A stretch of DNA of 64,000 bases from Seonamhaeicola sp. (GTDB lineage: Bacteria > Bacteroidota > Bacteroidia > Flavobacteriales > Flavobacteriaceae), in NCBI RefSeq assembly GCF_028281565.1, contig NZ_JANQJQ010000008.1:19556-83555 (forward strand). Reading direction: 5' to 3'. The notes below the pieces were generated by a model that did no database searches, was not told the DNA's origin, and saw nothing but the letters and a program-made list of their open reading frames with translations. Both the position numbers and the translations under genes were made by a program. This document shows, piece after piece, positions 45,877-53,279 of the stretch (positions are counted from its first letter, which is position 1; each line of letters begins with the position of its first letter).

Positions 45877-46303
45877 CAACATTAGAAAGATAAATAAAAA
45901 GGGGGAGTGGTATTATTCTTTAGATGACATTATGGATTTGCTCGAAAAAGCAAAAAGCATTGAAGACTTAAAATCAATGCTTATTCCTGAAAAAAAACCA
46001 TTATCAGACTTCAACCAAAAACTCATACAAGGGCTTAATTTTAATCCAAAAAAAAACAAATCAGAATTTATGGATTGGGAACAATGCAATTTAAAAATCC
46101 AAAAATATAAACATTTAGAAGGCAAAGTATTTAGTAGCCCAACTGAGCAAATTAAAATAAAAGAAATAGAATGCATTCAGCATCATACAGAAAAACACTT
46201 TCTTATATATGCTAAATATTTTAGCAATAAATTCAATAACCCCAATGAATTTAGAGTTGCCGAATTAAGTATATTACAGAAAAAGTTTAATATCCCTGAT
46301 TAA
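45869..46303 (+). CDS. Orphan protein coupled to the transposase, 144 aa
   Basis: I recognise no family. The protein is lysine-rich and probably soluble. It begins MPDNIRKINKKGEWYYSLDDIMDLLEKAK, where YSLDDIMDLLEKA suggests a short helix-turn-helix-like N-terminus, and ends with FRVAELSILQKKFNIPD. The ATG lies within the last codons of the transposase (8-base overlap), so it is probably translated from the same mRNA, like passenger genes known in IS1595 elements. A role as passenger, regulator or accessory transposition factor is open. Confidence 0.55.
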   Translation: MPDNIRKINKKGEWYYSLDDIMDLLEKAKSIEDLKSMLIPEKKPLSDFNQKLIQGLNFNPKKNKSEFMDWEQCNLKIQKYKHLEGKVFSSPTEQIKIKEIECIQHHTEKHFLIYAKYFSNKFNNPNEFRVAELSILQKKFNIPD

Positions 46304-46311
46304 ACAAAATT

Positions 46312-46701
46312 TTATTTATTCCAATTAGTCTTTTGTATTTTATTTAATTCTTCTTTTGTATCAAAAGAAATATGAGGAACTAAATCAGGTAAAAATATAA
46401 AGCAAATTCTTTCTATAATAGAGTTATGTTTTTTTATGAATGATCTTATGGTTTTATTGAGTTCATTAGTATCCTTATTGTAAACTTCAATGGGAATTTT
46501 TTCTAAAATATTATCAAGTTTAGAGCCATCCATTAAAAAGTGTATAATTGGTTCATTAGAATTCTTATCAAAATATGCGCCTACTATACATGAATAATAT
46601 TTTTGCGCATATTTATTTATTGTCTCTTTTACTTTTAGCTCTTCATTTTTAAAATTTTTGAATTCTATAGAGTTTGACTTTTTTGTCTTATTGTCTTCCA
46701 T
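46312..46701 (-). CDS. Hypothetical soluble protein, 129 aa
   Basis: I do not recognise this protein. From the ATG at 46701 it begins MEDNKTKKSNSIEFKNFKNE. It has mixed alpha/beta composition, for example YYSCIVGAYFDKNSNEPIIH and RICFIFLPDLVPHISFD, and no membrane segment. It converges on the transposase-coupled gene with 8 bases between stops. The coding pattern looks genuine over its whole length, but there is no functional clue. Confidence 0.5.
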   Translation of the reverse strand: MEDNKTKKSNSIEFKNFKNEELKVKETINKYAQKYYSCIVGAYFDKNSNEPIIHFLMDGSKLDNILEKIPIEVYNKDTNELNKTIRSFIKKHNSIIERICFIFLPDLVPHISFDTKEELNKIQKTNWNK

Positions 46702-46825
46702 GTTCTTTGATTTTTTATTGAATTATATGAAAACTTTTAGTGTAGAGTTGTATATAATTCCCTATTTAATTGAACAAAAAATACCCCAAAAAAAGCATTA
46801 ATTTTATACTTATCTTTATAAATGA

Positions 46826-46984
46826 AAAAAGAAAAGCACCCATAAAGGATGCTTAAAATATTAAGACTTCCATAATTAGGAAGTATCAGACCAGCCGTTA
46901 AAAGTGTGCCGTCTCTCATTAGGATAGGGCTTTTAACTTAAAGTCGGAAAAGGGAGTAGATTTAGCGGTCACTCCCTTTTTTTA
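46826..46984 (-). ncRNA. Candidate structured RNA with UAAUGAGA segment (copy 1, minus strand)
   Basis: On the minus strand there is first a GGGAGT...ACTCCC hairpin. Next TTAAAAG pairs with CTTTTAA (46930-46936 with 46898-46904) around a loop containing TAATGAGA (46921-46914). A CTTCC/GGAAG hairpin follows, then GCATCC/GGGTGC (46852-46836) with a T-rich tail that looks like a terminator. The first hairpin doubles as a plus-strand terminator. The last hairpin is nearly the same as the one ending the candidate at 48056. An open frame of 60 codons over part of this stretch looks accidental. Confidence 0.4.
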
Positions 46985-47075
46985 TGCCATAAAGTTAATG
47001 AATCTTACATTTCTACACAATTTTAGCTAGCCAACCACGTCAGTCCCTTGATTTTTTTTCAGGTTCAGGAATTTT

Positions 47076-47183
47076 TTATATGGCTCCATTGACTGTTTTC
47101 ACAATTACCACCACAAGAGTGATGATAGCTACGATCAAAAGTAAAATGGCAGTTATGAGTTTTATTATTGCTGTCTGCTTCAT
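47076..47183 (-). CDS. Small single-helix membrane peptide, 35 aa
   Basis: From the ATG at 47183 the frame reads MKQTAIIKLITAILLLIVAI, continues ITLVVVIVKTVNGAI and stops at 47078-47076. Almost the whole peptide is one hydrophobic helix with lysines at both ends, like small membrane proteins and type I toxins. No strong ribosome site or promoter is visible. No family is recognised. Confidence 0.35.
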   Translation of the reverse strand: MKQTAIIKLITAILLLIVAIITLVVVIVKTVNGAI

Positions 47184-47225
47184 GGGTAATATTTTTGGCG
47201 GTTAAAAAATAATTATTGGTTTAAG

Positions 47226-47418
47226 TTATTGTAAATCAGGTTTCTGAGACTCACATGGTACTAACTCCAAAATATATGCCAAAGTCCTTAATGCCTTTCT
47301 TGTAGCAAAGCCCTTATATTTAAAAGCTTCAGCGAGGCTAGGATGTACAAAAATGGTATTTTTTGGTTTAGACAAAAAAACGGAGCCGTGACCTACAAAA
47401 ATATCTTTTGAAAGTTGA
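47226..47418 (-). pseudogene. Remnant of a coding region without a start
   Basis: On the minus strand the frame reads KDIFVGHGSVFLSKPKNTIF, VHPSLAEAFKYKGFATRKAL, RTLAYILELVPC and stops at 47228-47226. It has protein-like composition but no ATG, GTG or TTG in frame before an upstream stop. It is probably the 3' end of a decayed gene. I cannot identify the parent. Confidence 0.35.
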
Positions 47419-47560
47419 AATTAGAATCAATGGGCTCGTCCCAGATAATATATATAGTTGTCTGGTTAGTGACTTTAATAGTGAAAAAAGAGTTTCCTAT
47501 AGTGTTTATGAATTATCGAATACACAAGGTTAAGTATTATAAGGTTAAGTATTATTAAGA

Positions 47561-47800
47561 CTAGTTTTTATTTCCAACATAATCGGGATTTGAATATCTA
47601 TATACTTCCACAACAATACCAAATTCGTTTACGTGCAAATACAAACTTCTTTCGTCAATTTCTTTTTTTATAGTTCTCTTAGAGTTTATTGACGGGTGTA
47701 ATGCTTTTAGTCCTTTGTAGAAAGAATCAAGGTTAGATTCGGCATAAATTACTCTGTGGTTACTAATGGCAATATAGATATAATTAATACGACTATTCAT
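47561..47800 (-). CDS. Hypothetical small protein, 79 aa
   Basis: From the ATG at 47800 the product begins MNSRINYIYIAISNHRVIYA and continues SNLDSFYKGLKALHPSINSK, with beta strands near the C-terminus (RSLYLHVNEFGIVVEVYRYS). Composition and the strand-helix-strand layout look like a real small domain. No family is recognised, and it sits in an area with decayed sequence and structured elements. Confidence 0.45.
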   Translation of the reverse strand: MNSRINYIYIAISNHRVIYAESNLDSFYKGLKALHPSINSKRTIKKEIDERSLYLHVNEFGIVVEVYRYSNPDYVGNKN

Positions 47801-47927
47801 TCACAAGAGCATTTATTTTTTACGAATATAACCAATTAAGCACTTAATTTGTTTATAACTTTCTAAGTTATTTTTAATAATCTCTTTATGATGTAGCTTT
47901 TTTTTATTTAAATTTGTAACAACAAAA

Positions 47928-47953
47928 AACCCCAACGCTCCAACGTTGGGGTT
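47928..47953 (-). terminator. Strong terminator hairpin (minus strand)
   Basis: AACCCCAACG (47928-47937) pairs with CGTTGGGGTT (47944-47953). The A run to its left gives a T tail on the minus strand, so it ends leftward transcription coming from about 48.0 kb. Confidence 0.7.
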
Positions 47954-47957
47954 AGTG

Positions 47958-48051
47958 AGTAATCTTTTTGGAGTGCTTAGGTAAAACGTTAATGAGACGA
48001 ATCCTAACTGAACTTTCAACCTGTATATATTGGCAGGTCTTTAAGATTACT
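47958..48051. ncRNA. Candidate structured element with UAAUGAGA segment (copy 2)
   Basis: AGTAATC (47958-47964) pairs with GATTACT (48045-48051), enclosing two hairpins. TTAGG/CCTAA (47977-47981 with 48003-48007) has a loop containing TAATGAGAC (47990-47998), and CCTG/CAGG encloses TATATATTGG. It lies between the minus-strand terminator and the third copy. The transcribed strand is not certain. Confidence 0.35.
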
Positions 48052-48055
48052 GGTT

Positions 48056-48158
48056 AAATAAAGGAGGTTGAGTATATTAAACTCGGTTTAAGAATGGCTA
48101 ATGAGACCATCTTCAACCCCTCTTTCACTTGAATTTAAGCATCCTTAGGGGTGCTTTT
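48056..48158 (+). ncRNA. Candidate structured RNA with UAAUGAGA loop and terminator (copy 3)
   Basis: GGTTGA (48066-48071) pairs with TCAACC (48113-48118), closing a junction that contains ATGG/CCAT (48094-48097 with 48107-48110) around the loop CTAATGAGA. It ends with the hairpin GCATCC-TTAG-GGGTGC (48139-48154) and T residues. The structure with a terminal hairpin suggests a short independent transcript. No promoter was located with confidence. Confidence 0.4.
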
Positions 48159-48309
48159 CTGTTATACAACAAATTTAAACACAACGATTTGAATTTAGAA
48201 ACGAAGTTATCAACACATGTGAATAAAAGAACCATGATTCAAATTAGTGTTATATCAGGTAAACAAAGGGGTTTGAAGTGTTGATAAGTTTTTTTCCTAA
48301 ATTTACCAT

Positions 48310-48441
48310 ATGCTATTCTTTAAAAAAGACAAGAGAAGAAACGACTATTTCGACAACTACGGAAATAGAACTAAACAAAGTATTATAGGCGGTGTTTTGT
48401 AGGCTTTATTATTGGGCGCTACGGTATCTACAAACTTATAG
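48310..48441 (+). pseudogene. Short frame interrupted by an in-frame TAG
   Basis: The ATG at 48310 gives MLFFKKDKRRNDYFDNYGNR then TKQSIIGGVL, and stops at TAG (48400-48402). The same frame continues ALLLGATVSTNL to a second TAG at 48439. Read through, the two parts form one charged N-terminus plus a glycine-containing membrane helix. This is either a mutated small membrane gene or a 30-residue peptide. Confidence 0.35.
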
Positions 48442-48497
48442 AATGGTTGTTTTTATAATTTGTACAGAATAATCTTATATTTGAGAAAAATACATCA

Positions 48498-48920
48498 ATG
48501 AACGTCCGTATACCCAAAGATGAAAATATCCGTATTGCAAACACCAGAGATATTGCGCGTATCATGCGCAAGGTGCTTTTAAGGCAACACAGGTTACACA
48601 GGAAGAAAGAGTATTTTTGGGTTATCGGGCTTAGTGCCAGGCACGATATAGAGTATATCGAACTTCTAACCATTGGCATACTCAACCAAAACAATATTGA
48701 TCCGGTAGAAGTATTCAATTTTGCCGTAGCAAAAAAATGCAAAACCATTATTGTGTGCCATAACCATCCCTCAGGAGATTTAACTCCAAGTCAGGCAGAC
48801 AAAAGAATTACCAATAGAATCAGGAAAGGCGCAGAGATTCTAAATATCAAGTTCCTTGATCATATCATCATTGGAGAGGATAAAGACTATACAAGCTTTA
48901 AAGAAGAAAAGCTAATTTAG
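48498..48920 (+). CDS. Short RadC-like JAB/MPN domain protein
   Basis: The 140-residue protein carries the RadC metal site CHNHPSGDLTPSQAD (HxHPSGxxxPSxxD) and ends with DHIIIGEDKDYTSFKEE, typical of the RadC C-terminal domain. The N-terminal helix-hairpin-helix region of full RadC is missing. Such stand-alone forms are common on mobile and plasmid-derived segments in Bacteroidota, where their role is unknown. A promoter box TATATTTG lies at 48476-48483, 14 bases before the ATG. Confidence 0.88.
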   Translation: MNVRIPKDENIRIANTRDIARIMRKVLLRQHRLHRKKEYFWVIGLSARHDIEYIELLTIGILNQNNIDPVEVFNFAVAKKCKTIIVCHNHPSGDLTPSQADKRITNRIRKGAEILNIKFLDHIIIGEDKDYTSFKEEKLI

Positions 48921-49022
48921 TTTTAATTGACTGCTCTGTAGACGTGGTAGTTCTTGTTTAGATTTATTTCATAGATTAAGTAGTCTGTAACTTTTAAGAT
49001 ATTTAAACACTAATATTATATC

Positions 49023-49256
49023 ATGCTAGACTTCATTGAAAACTTATTTAGTATAGTTCTAAAAATATTCGTATTTGTTGCTTTGTTTTCTTTTTATACC
49101 TTAGTTTCTATGTGGGGAATTGTTGATTTAGGTGTTAACGACTATTTAAGTGAAGATAATATGCACTTATTAGTTATATTCTTAGGTTTAGTGTTTACTG
49201 TGGTTACGATAAATTTAGCAAAGACTTTTATTAAAAAGATACAAAATCAAAAATAA
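49023..49256 (+). CDS. Small two-helix membrane protein, 77 aa
   Basis: Two membrane helices are predicted at about residues 9-30 and 47-66, with the short loop GVNDYLSEDN between them and a basic tail KTFIKKIQNQK. It starts about 100 bases after the RadC-like gene on the same strand. No family is recognised. Confidence 0.5.
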   Translation: MLDFIENLFSIVLKIFVFVALFSFYTLVSMWGIVDLGVNDYLSEDNMHLLVIFLGLVFTVVTINLAKTFIKKIQNQK

Positions 49257-49344
49257 ATACCGCTTTTAATTTCCTTAAATTTATTATGAAATCAAACTAG
49301 TAGTAGGCGCTTGTCCCATAATGTATATGGTCGCCTTAAAAAAA

Positions 49345-49409
49345 GGGGATTAATATAAGTTTACACCAAAAATAAAAGTTTAATCTCGCACTTAGAAAAC
49401 GTGCTTTCA
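49345..49409. repeat. Right copy of imperfect direct repeat bounding the accessory region
   Basis: It keeps the order ATAAGTTTACAC, AAAGTT, TCGCACTTA and GTGCTTT of the copy at 41934-41999, in the same orientation. It touches the stop codon of the lipoprotein gene, and its GCAC/GTGC hairpin could end that transcript. Just left of it (49305-49334) a GGCG...CCATA...TATGG...CGCC hairpin is present. Confidence 0.5.
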
Positions 49410-49793
49410 GTTTTCAAACAGCTTTAGATTTTCAATAGAAACGTTTTTTACCTTAACCATATTGACCTGATGATCGTACTTTTCTATATGGGCGTTGCAG
49501 TTTGCTTGTTCGCAGGAGGTCAAGCATTCGGTTTCACGGTCAGAATCCCGACTCAAATAACACTTTAGCAAGCACCAGTTACAGTCTTTTGTGATGTCAG
49601 TATCATCAGCCACATAAAAAGCGATCCATTCGCCTTTTGGGCTCAGAAAATGGTAAACACCCGCTTTTGAGTTTTTAGATTTTTTTATTAATAACGCTTT
49701 TTTGCCTTTTATACCTATTTCTTCAACATGATAACTGCTGGAAAGACAAGAACTAAGTAAGAGACAAAGCGTAATAGCAATTACAGACCGCAT
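49407..49793 (-). CDS. Cysteine-rich lipoprotein, 128 aa
   Basis: The N-terminus MRSVIAITLCLLLSSC is a lipoprotein signal with LSSC lipobox, so the mature protein is membrane-anchored through Cys16. The mature part contains KDCNWCLLKCYLS, ETECLTSCEQANCNAH, seven cysteines likely to form disulfides or bind metal. No family is recognised. It ends inside the direct repeat. Confidence 0.65.
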   Translation of the reverse strand: MRSVIAITLCLLLSSCLSSSYHVEEIGIKGKKALLIKKSKNSKAGVYHFLSPKGEWIAFYVADDTDITKDCNWCLLKCYLSRDSDRETECLTSCEQANCNAHIEKYDHQVNMVKVKNVSIENLKLFEN

Positions 49794-49973
49794 AATACTG
49801 GTTTTTAAAATTTAAAAAAAGTACTAATTAGCTTAAAGGAAAATTATTACATATACAAACGTATTAAAAATAAACGACAAGCATAATAACATATGTTAAT
49901 TAGGCAGAAATAATAAAATGTATTACTTCTTATTGTGAGTAGTTTCTTTTATATTAGTACATATATTCATAAT

Positions 49974-50483
49974 ATGGAACCTCAGGAGATAATAAGTAAA
50001 CTTGAAAAAAACCAACATGTGTTTAGCGCCTTGTTGCAGGGAAAAAGCGAAGATGACTATTTATGGCGACCAAAACCTAATAAATGGAATTTGTTAGAAA
50101 TTGTTTGCCACTTACTGGATGAAGAACAATTAGATTTCAGGGCCCGAACCAAGCATACTTTAGAGAACCCTTCGGAACTTCCGGAGCCTATTGATCCTGA
50201 GGGTTGGGTTAAAAAGCATGATTATGCCTCAAAAGATTATAATAAAACACTTGAGCGCTTTTTAGAAGAACGTACCAAATCTGTAGCGTGGTTAAAAACT
50301 CAAATCAACAGTCGTTGGGATCATGCTTACGAGCATCCGAAATTAGGGCCGTTATCAGCAAAGTTGTTTTTAAACAATTGGCTAGCGCATGATTATTTAC
50401 ATATAAGACAGATCAACCGGTATCATTACGAGTATTTTAATTCCAAAAGTGATACCAAATTACATTATGCCGGGGATTGGTAA
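49974..50483 (+). CDS. DinB family protein (first copy)
   Basis: From the ATG at 49974 the 169-residue protein has the four-helix DinB/YfiT fold. Metal-binding histidines can be placed in EIVCHLLDEE and WLAHDYLHIRQ, and WRPKPNKWNLLEI is the typical helix-2 start. Family members include thiol-dependent S-transferases, and the substrate is unknown. It overlaps the start region of the serine hydrolase gene, and another DinB gene follows, so the three likely form one operon. An ATG 39 bases upstream is less likely because the promoter-like TATATTAG lies around it. Confidence 0.82.
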   Translation: MEPQEIISKLEKNQHVFSALLQGKSEDDYLWRPKPNKWNLLEIVCHLLDEEQLDFRARTKHTLENPSELPEPIDPEGWVKKHDYASKDYNKTLERFLEERTKSVAWLKTQINSRWDHAYEHPKLGPLSAKLFLNNWLAHDYLHIRQINRYHYEYFNSKSDTKLHYAGDW

Positions 50484-50499
50484 AGTAACGTTGAAACAC

Positions 50500-51639
50500 A
50501 TGAAAAAAGGAATCCGTTCATATCTTGCTGTTTTATGGTGTTTGTTGATCATAGCAATTGGAGCCGCGCAGGAGTCCGAAAAAATTCTGGTTGAAACCAT
50601 TACTGAAACCCTTGAAGAAAAAGCATTGACCGGTTTGTGTTTTTCAATAATTCACGAAGATGGCACTTGTAATGATTACGCCTTCGGGTTTTCGGATATG
50701 GAAAATAAAGTCCCCTTATCTGTTGATCATACGCTTTTCTCCGGGAGTATAGGTAAAACCTATGCCGTGGCATTATTAATGCAATTGGTTGATGATGGCG
50801 AGATCAATTTAAAGGAAAAATATGTTACCTATTTTCCGAATGTGAATTGGTTGCATAAACTGCCTAATATGCCGGAGATCACTGTTGAAATGCTCCTGCA
50901 GCATACCAGTGGTTTACCGCGTTATGTTTTTAAGGCGAAAGTTTGGGAGATCCTGAATAAAACCCCGGACAAAGTATGGTCATATAAGGATAGGTTAACT
51001 TTTATATTTAACGACGAACCCGTTCATGAGGCCGGTAAAGGATGGGCCTATTCAGATTCAAATTATATTTTACTTGGAATGTTAATTGAAAAAATAACTT
51101 CAAAAGCTTATTACGACCTGGTGCAGTCAAAATTGTTACAGCCTAATAAGCTCTTTAAAACACACCCTTCTTTAACCAGGCGCATTCCAAATCTGGCCAT
51201 AGGCTATTCTAAAATGCCCGACATGTTTTTAGTGCCAAACAAAACAGTGGAAAATGGGGCTTATTTTATGAATCCACAGGTGGAGTGGACAGGAGGCGGT
51301 ATGGCTTCAACCACATCGGATTTGGCTAAATGGGCAAAATTATATTATGAAGGCGCGCTTTTTTCAAAATCGGCATTAAAAAAAATAACAACGCCTAACC
51401 CTAACGGAGTCCATGTTGAAAACAAGAGCTCTTACGGTATGGGCAGTTTTATTTATGAATCCAAATTGGGAGAGGCCTATGGCCATTCCGGATTTATGCC
51501 CGGTTTTAATTCTATTTTTATTTACTACCCGAATAGGAAAGTGGCTGCTGCTTTGCAGTTTAATTGTGATTACGCGTCCAGTTCATTAAATATGAACGAC
51601 CTGATTGATGATTTGGTTTTAATAACACTTGAACAATGA
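50500..51639 (+). CDS. Exported serine hydrolase (class C beta-lactamase fold)
   Basis: From the ATG at 50500 the 379-residue protein has a signal peptide (KKGIRSYLAVLWCLLIIAIG, ending AAQ). The active site shows SGSIGKTYA (SxxK, nucleophilic serine), YSDSNY (YxN-like) and GHSGFMPGFNS (the KTG-equivalent HxG). This places it in the beta-lactamase/DD-peptidase/esterase clan. It may cleave peptidoglycan peptides, D-amino acid peptides or esters. The stop overlaps the next DinB gene by four bases. Confidence 0.88.
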   Translation: MKKGIRSYLAVLWCLLIIAIGAAQESEKILVETITETLEEKALTGLCFSIIHEDGTCNDYAFGFSDMENKVPLSVDHTLFSGSIGKTYAVALLMQLVDDGEINLKEKYVTYFPNVNWLHKLPNMPEITVEMLLQHTSGLPRYVFKAKVWEILNKTPDKVWSYKDRLTFIFNDEPVHEAGKGWAYSDSNYILLGMLIEKITSKAYYDLVQSKLLQPNKLFKTHPSLTRRIPNLAIGYSKMPDMFLVPNKTVENGAYFMNPQVEWTGGGMASTTSDLAKWAKLYYEGALFSKSALKKITTPNPNGVHVENKSSYGMGSFIYESKLGEAYGHSGFMPGFNSIFIYYPNRKVAAALQFNCDYASSSLNMNDLIDDLVLITLEQ

Positions 51640-52160
51640 CATATTCTATACCCAAAGCTTTGGAAATTTTAGAACGGACTCCTGAAACACTTAATGCCTT
51701 GTTGTTGGGACTTTCTGATGACTGGATCCATAACAATGAAGGTGATAATACCTGGAGCCCTTTTGATGTGGTCGGGCATTTAATTCACGGAGAAAAAACC
51801 GATTGGATCGAGCGTACCAACATCATTTTAAGCGATTCTGAAAATAAAACGTTTAAGTCATTTGACCGTTTTGCTCAATTTGAAGCTTCCAAAGGAAAAA
51901 CACTTGATCAGTTATTAAATGAGTTTTCGGAATTAAGAGCCGAGAATTTAAAAAAGCTAAAGGCCTTACAGCTTACAGAAAGTCAATTGGACCTAAAAGG
52001 CACTCATCCAGAATTGGGAGAGGTGACCTTGAAACAGTTGTTAGCAACCTGGGTCACCCATGATCTGGGACATATAGCCCAAATAGCCCGGGTGATGGCA
52101 AAACAGTATAAAGATGAGGTGGGCCCCTGGGAGGCTTTTATTCCGGTTTTAAACAGATAA
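51636..52160 (+). CDS. DinB family protein (second copy)
   Basis: The 174-residue protein has WSPFDVVGHLIHGEKTDWIE with the first histidine pair, and LATWVTHDLGHIAQIARVMA with the C-terminal metal histidines, clearer than in the first copy. The start overlaps the hydrolase stop (ATGA). The two DinB proteins in the operon are distant paralogues and may act on related substrates. Confidence 0.88.
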   Translation: MTYSIPKALEILERTPETLNALLLGLSDDWIHNNEGDNTWSPFDVVGHLIHGEKTDWIERTNIILSDSENKTFKSFDRFAQFEASKGKTLDQLLNEFSELRAENLKKLKALQLTESQLDLKGTHPELGEVTLKQLLATWVTHDLGHIAQIARVMAKQYKDEVGPWEAFIPVLNR

Positions 52161-52173
52161 AAAACAGAGCGTT

Positions 52174-52524
52174 ATGGAAAGACAATGTTTGGAATGCGGT
52201 GATAAAATTGTTGGCAGAATTGACAAAAAGTTCTGTAGCGACGGCTGTAGAAATGCCTATAACAACCGGGTAAATAAAGACAGTAAGAACTTAATTAGAA
52301 ATACCAATAACAGGCTCAGGAAGAACTATAGGATTTTAGAAACACTCAATCCCAAAAATAAAACAAAAGTGTCCAGGTCAAAACTGATAGAACACGGTTT
52401 CGATTTTAATTATTTCACCAGTATTTATACCACCAAAGTGGGAACCGTTTATTATTTTGTCTATGACCAGGGGTATTTGCCTTTGGAACATGATTACTAC
52501 GCCCTGGTGAAAAGAGAAAGTTAG
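52174..52524 (+). CDS. Zinc-ribbon protein, 116 aa
   Basis: The N-terminus MERQCLECGDKIVGRIDKKF is followed by CSDGCRNAYNN, giving a CxxC...CxxxC zinc ribbon as in small DUF2116-like proteins. The remaining part is basic and mixed alpha/beta (SRSKLIEHGFDFNYF, VYDQGYLPLEHDYY). It may bind nucleic acid. It is 13 bases downstream of the second DinB gene and probably part of the same transcript. Confidence 0.7.
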   Translation: MERQCLECGDKIVGRIDKKFCSDGCRNAYNNRVNKDSKNLIRNTNNRLRKNYRILETLNPKNKTKVSRSKLIEHGFDFNYFTSIYTTKVGTVYYFVYDQGYLPLEHDYYALVKRES

Positions 52525-52570
52525 TGTAACAAGGTATTATAATAAGCTACTTATATTATAAATTGTATTA

Positions 52571-53272
52571 ATGATTCTAGCCGCAGATACTCAAAAGTAT
52601 ATAATACCTGTATTAATTATTCTGGTGCCAATAATCATTGGCCTTATAGCTTATTATTTTAGCGGGAAACAGGTCCTTCTCAGGCAACTTTCTAAGTTTG
52701 AATTTAAAAGTATCCTACAGTTTCGTACCAATGAGTTAACAAAAATTACCGGTAAAGTTTTGCATGTACATGAGCCGTTTGAGGTGCCATTTAGTAAACG
52801 AAAATGCGTAGCCTATGTCATTAAGATTCAGCAAAAAGTGAAAACAGGAAAGAGTTCCCGTTGGAAAACGCTTGTTGAAAAAGAAGATATTCAGGATTTT
52901 TTTATTGAAGACAAAGGGGAAGTGGTTATGGTGAAACCTACCAAATCCCCACGAAATTTTTACAGTTATTTAGTGGAAGATAAAAGTATCTCATCCGGCT
53001 TTTTAAATGACCCTACTCCGGAGTTTGAAGACGTATTAAATCAATACCATATAAAAAGCGAAAATTTTTTCGGGTTCAATAAGACACTGCGTTATTCGGA
53101 AAGAATTCTTGAAGTAGGTGAAACTATTACCGCGGCAGGTATAGCCAAATGGAAATCGGTTCAGGAGCCAATTGAAGGGTATAACTACTCTAAAATTGCG
53201 GCTCTTGAAAGTAACGAAACTCAAAAACTCATCATTACGGATTTACCTGAAGCAAGAAGGGCTAATGCTTAA
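52571..53272 (+). CDS. Membrane-anchored GIDE-like domain protein
   Basis: The 233-residue protein has one membrane helix (residues about 9-28, IIPVLIILVPIIIGLIAYYF) and a cytoplasmic domain. Phrases such as ITGKVLHVHEPFEVPFSKRK, the following CVAYVIKI, and RYSERILEVGETITAAGIA are like the GIDE domain first described in mitochondrial E3 ligases, here without a RING finger. The bacterial function is unknown. The family assignment is by motif layout only. Confidence 0.65.
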   Translation: MILAADTQKYIIPVLIILVPIIIGLIAYYFSGKQVLLRQLSKFEFKSILQFRTNELTKITGKVLHVHEPFEVPFSKRKCVAYVIKIQQKVKTGKSSRWKTLVEKEDIQDFFIEDKGEVVMVKPTKSPRNFYSYLVEDKSISSGFLNDPTPEFEDVLNQYHIKSENFFGFNKTLRYSERILEVGETITAAGIAKWKSVQEPIEGYNYSKIAALESNETQKLIITDLPEARRANA

Positions 53273-53279
53273 GAACACA

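Noticed and set aside
46737..46919. 60-residue minus-strand frame
   Set aside because: It overlaps the hairpins of the candidate structured RNA at 46826-46984, and its hydrophobic sequence has no coherent start context.
47813..48019. 68-residue minus-strand frame
   Set aside because: It is read through the strong AACCCCAACG terminator hairpin and part of the second UAAUGAGA element, so coding is unlikely.
48056..48158. Hammerhead ribozyme, because CTAATGAGA resembles the CTGATGAG core
   Set aside because: The conserved G of the core is replaced by A and no GAAAC segment follows, so a self-cleaving fold is not supported.
46826..48158. Retron-type msr/msd RNA
   Set aside because: No reverse transcriptase gene is present nearby.
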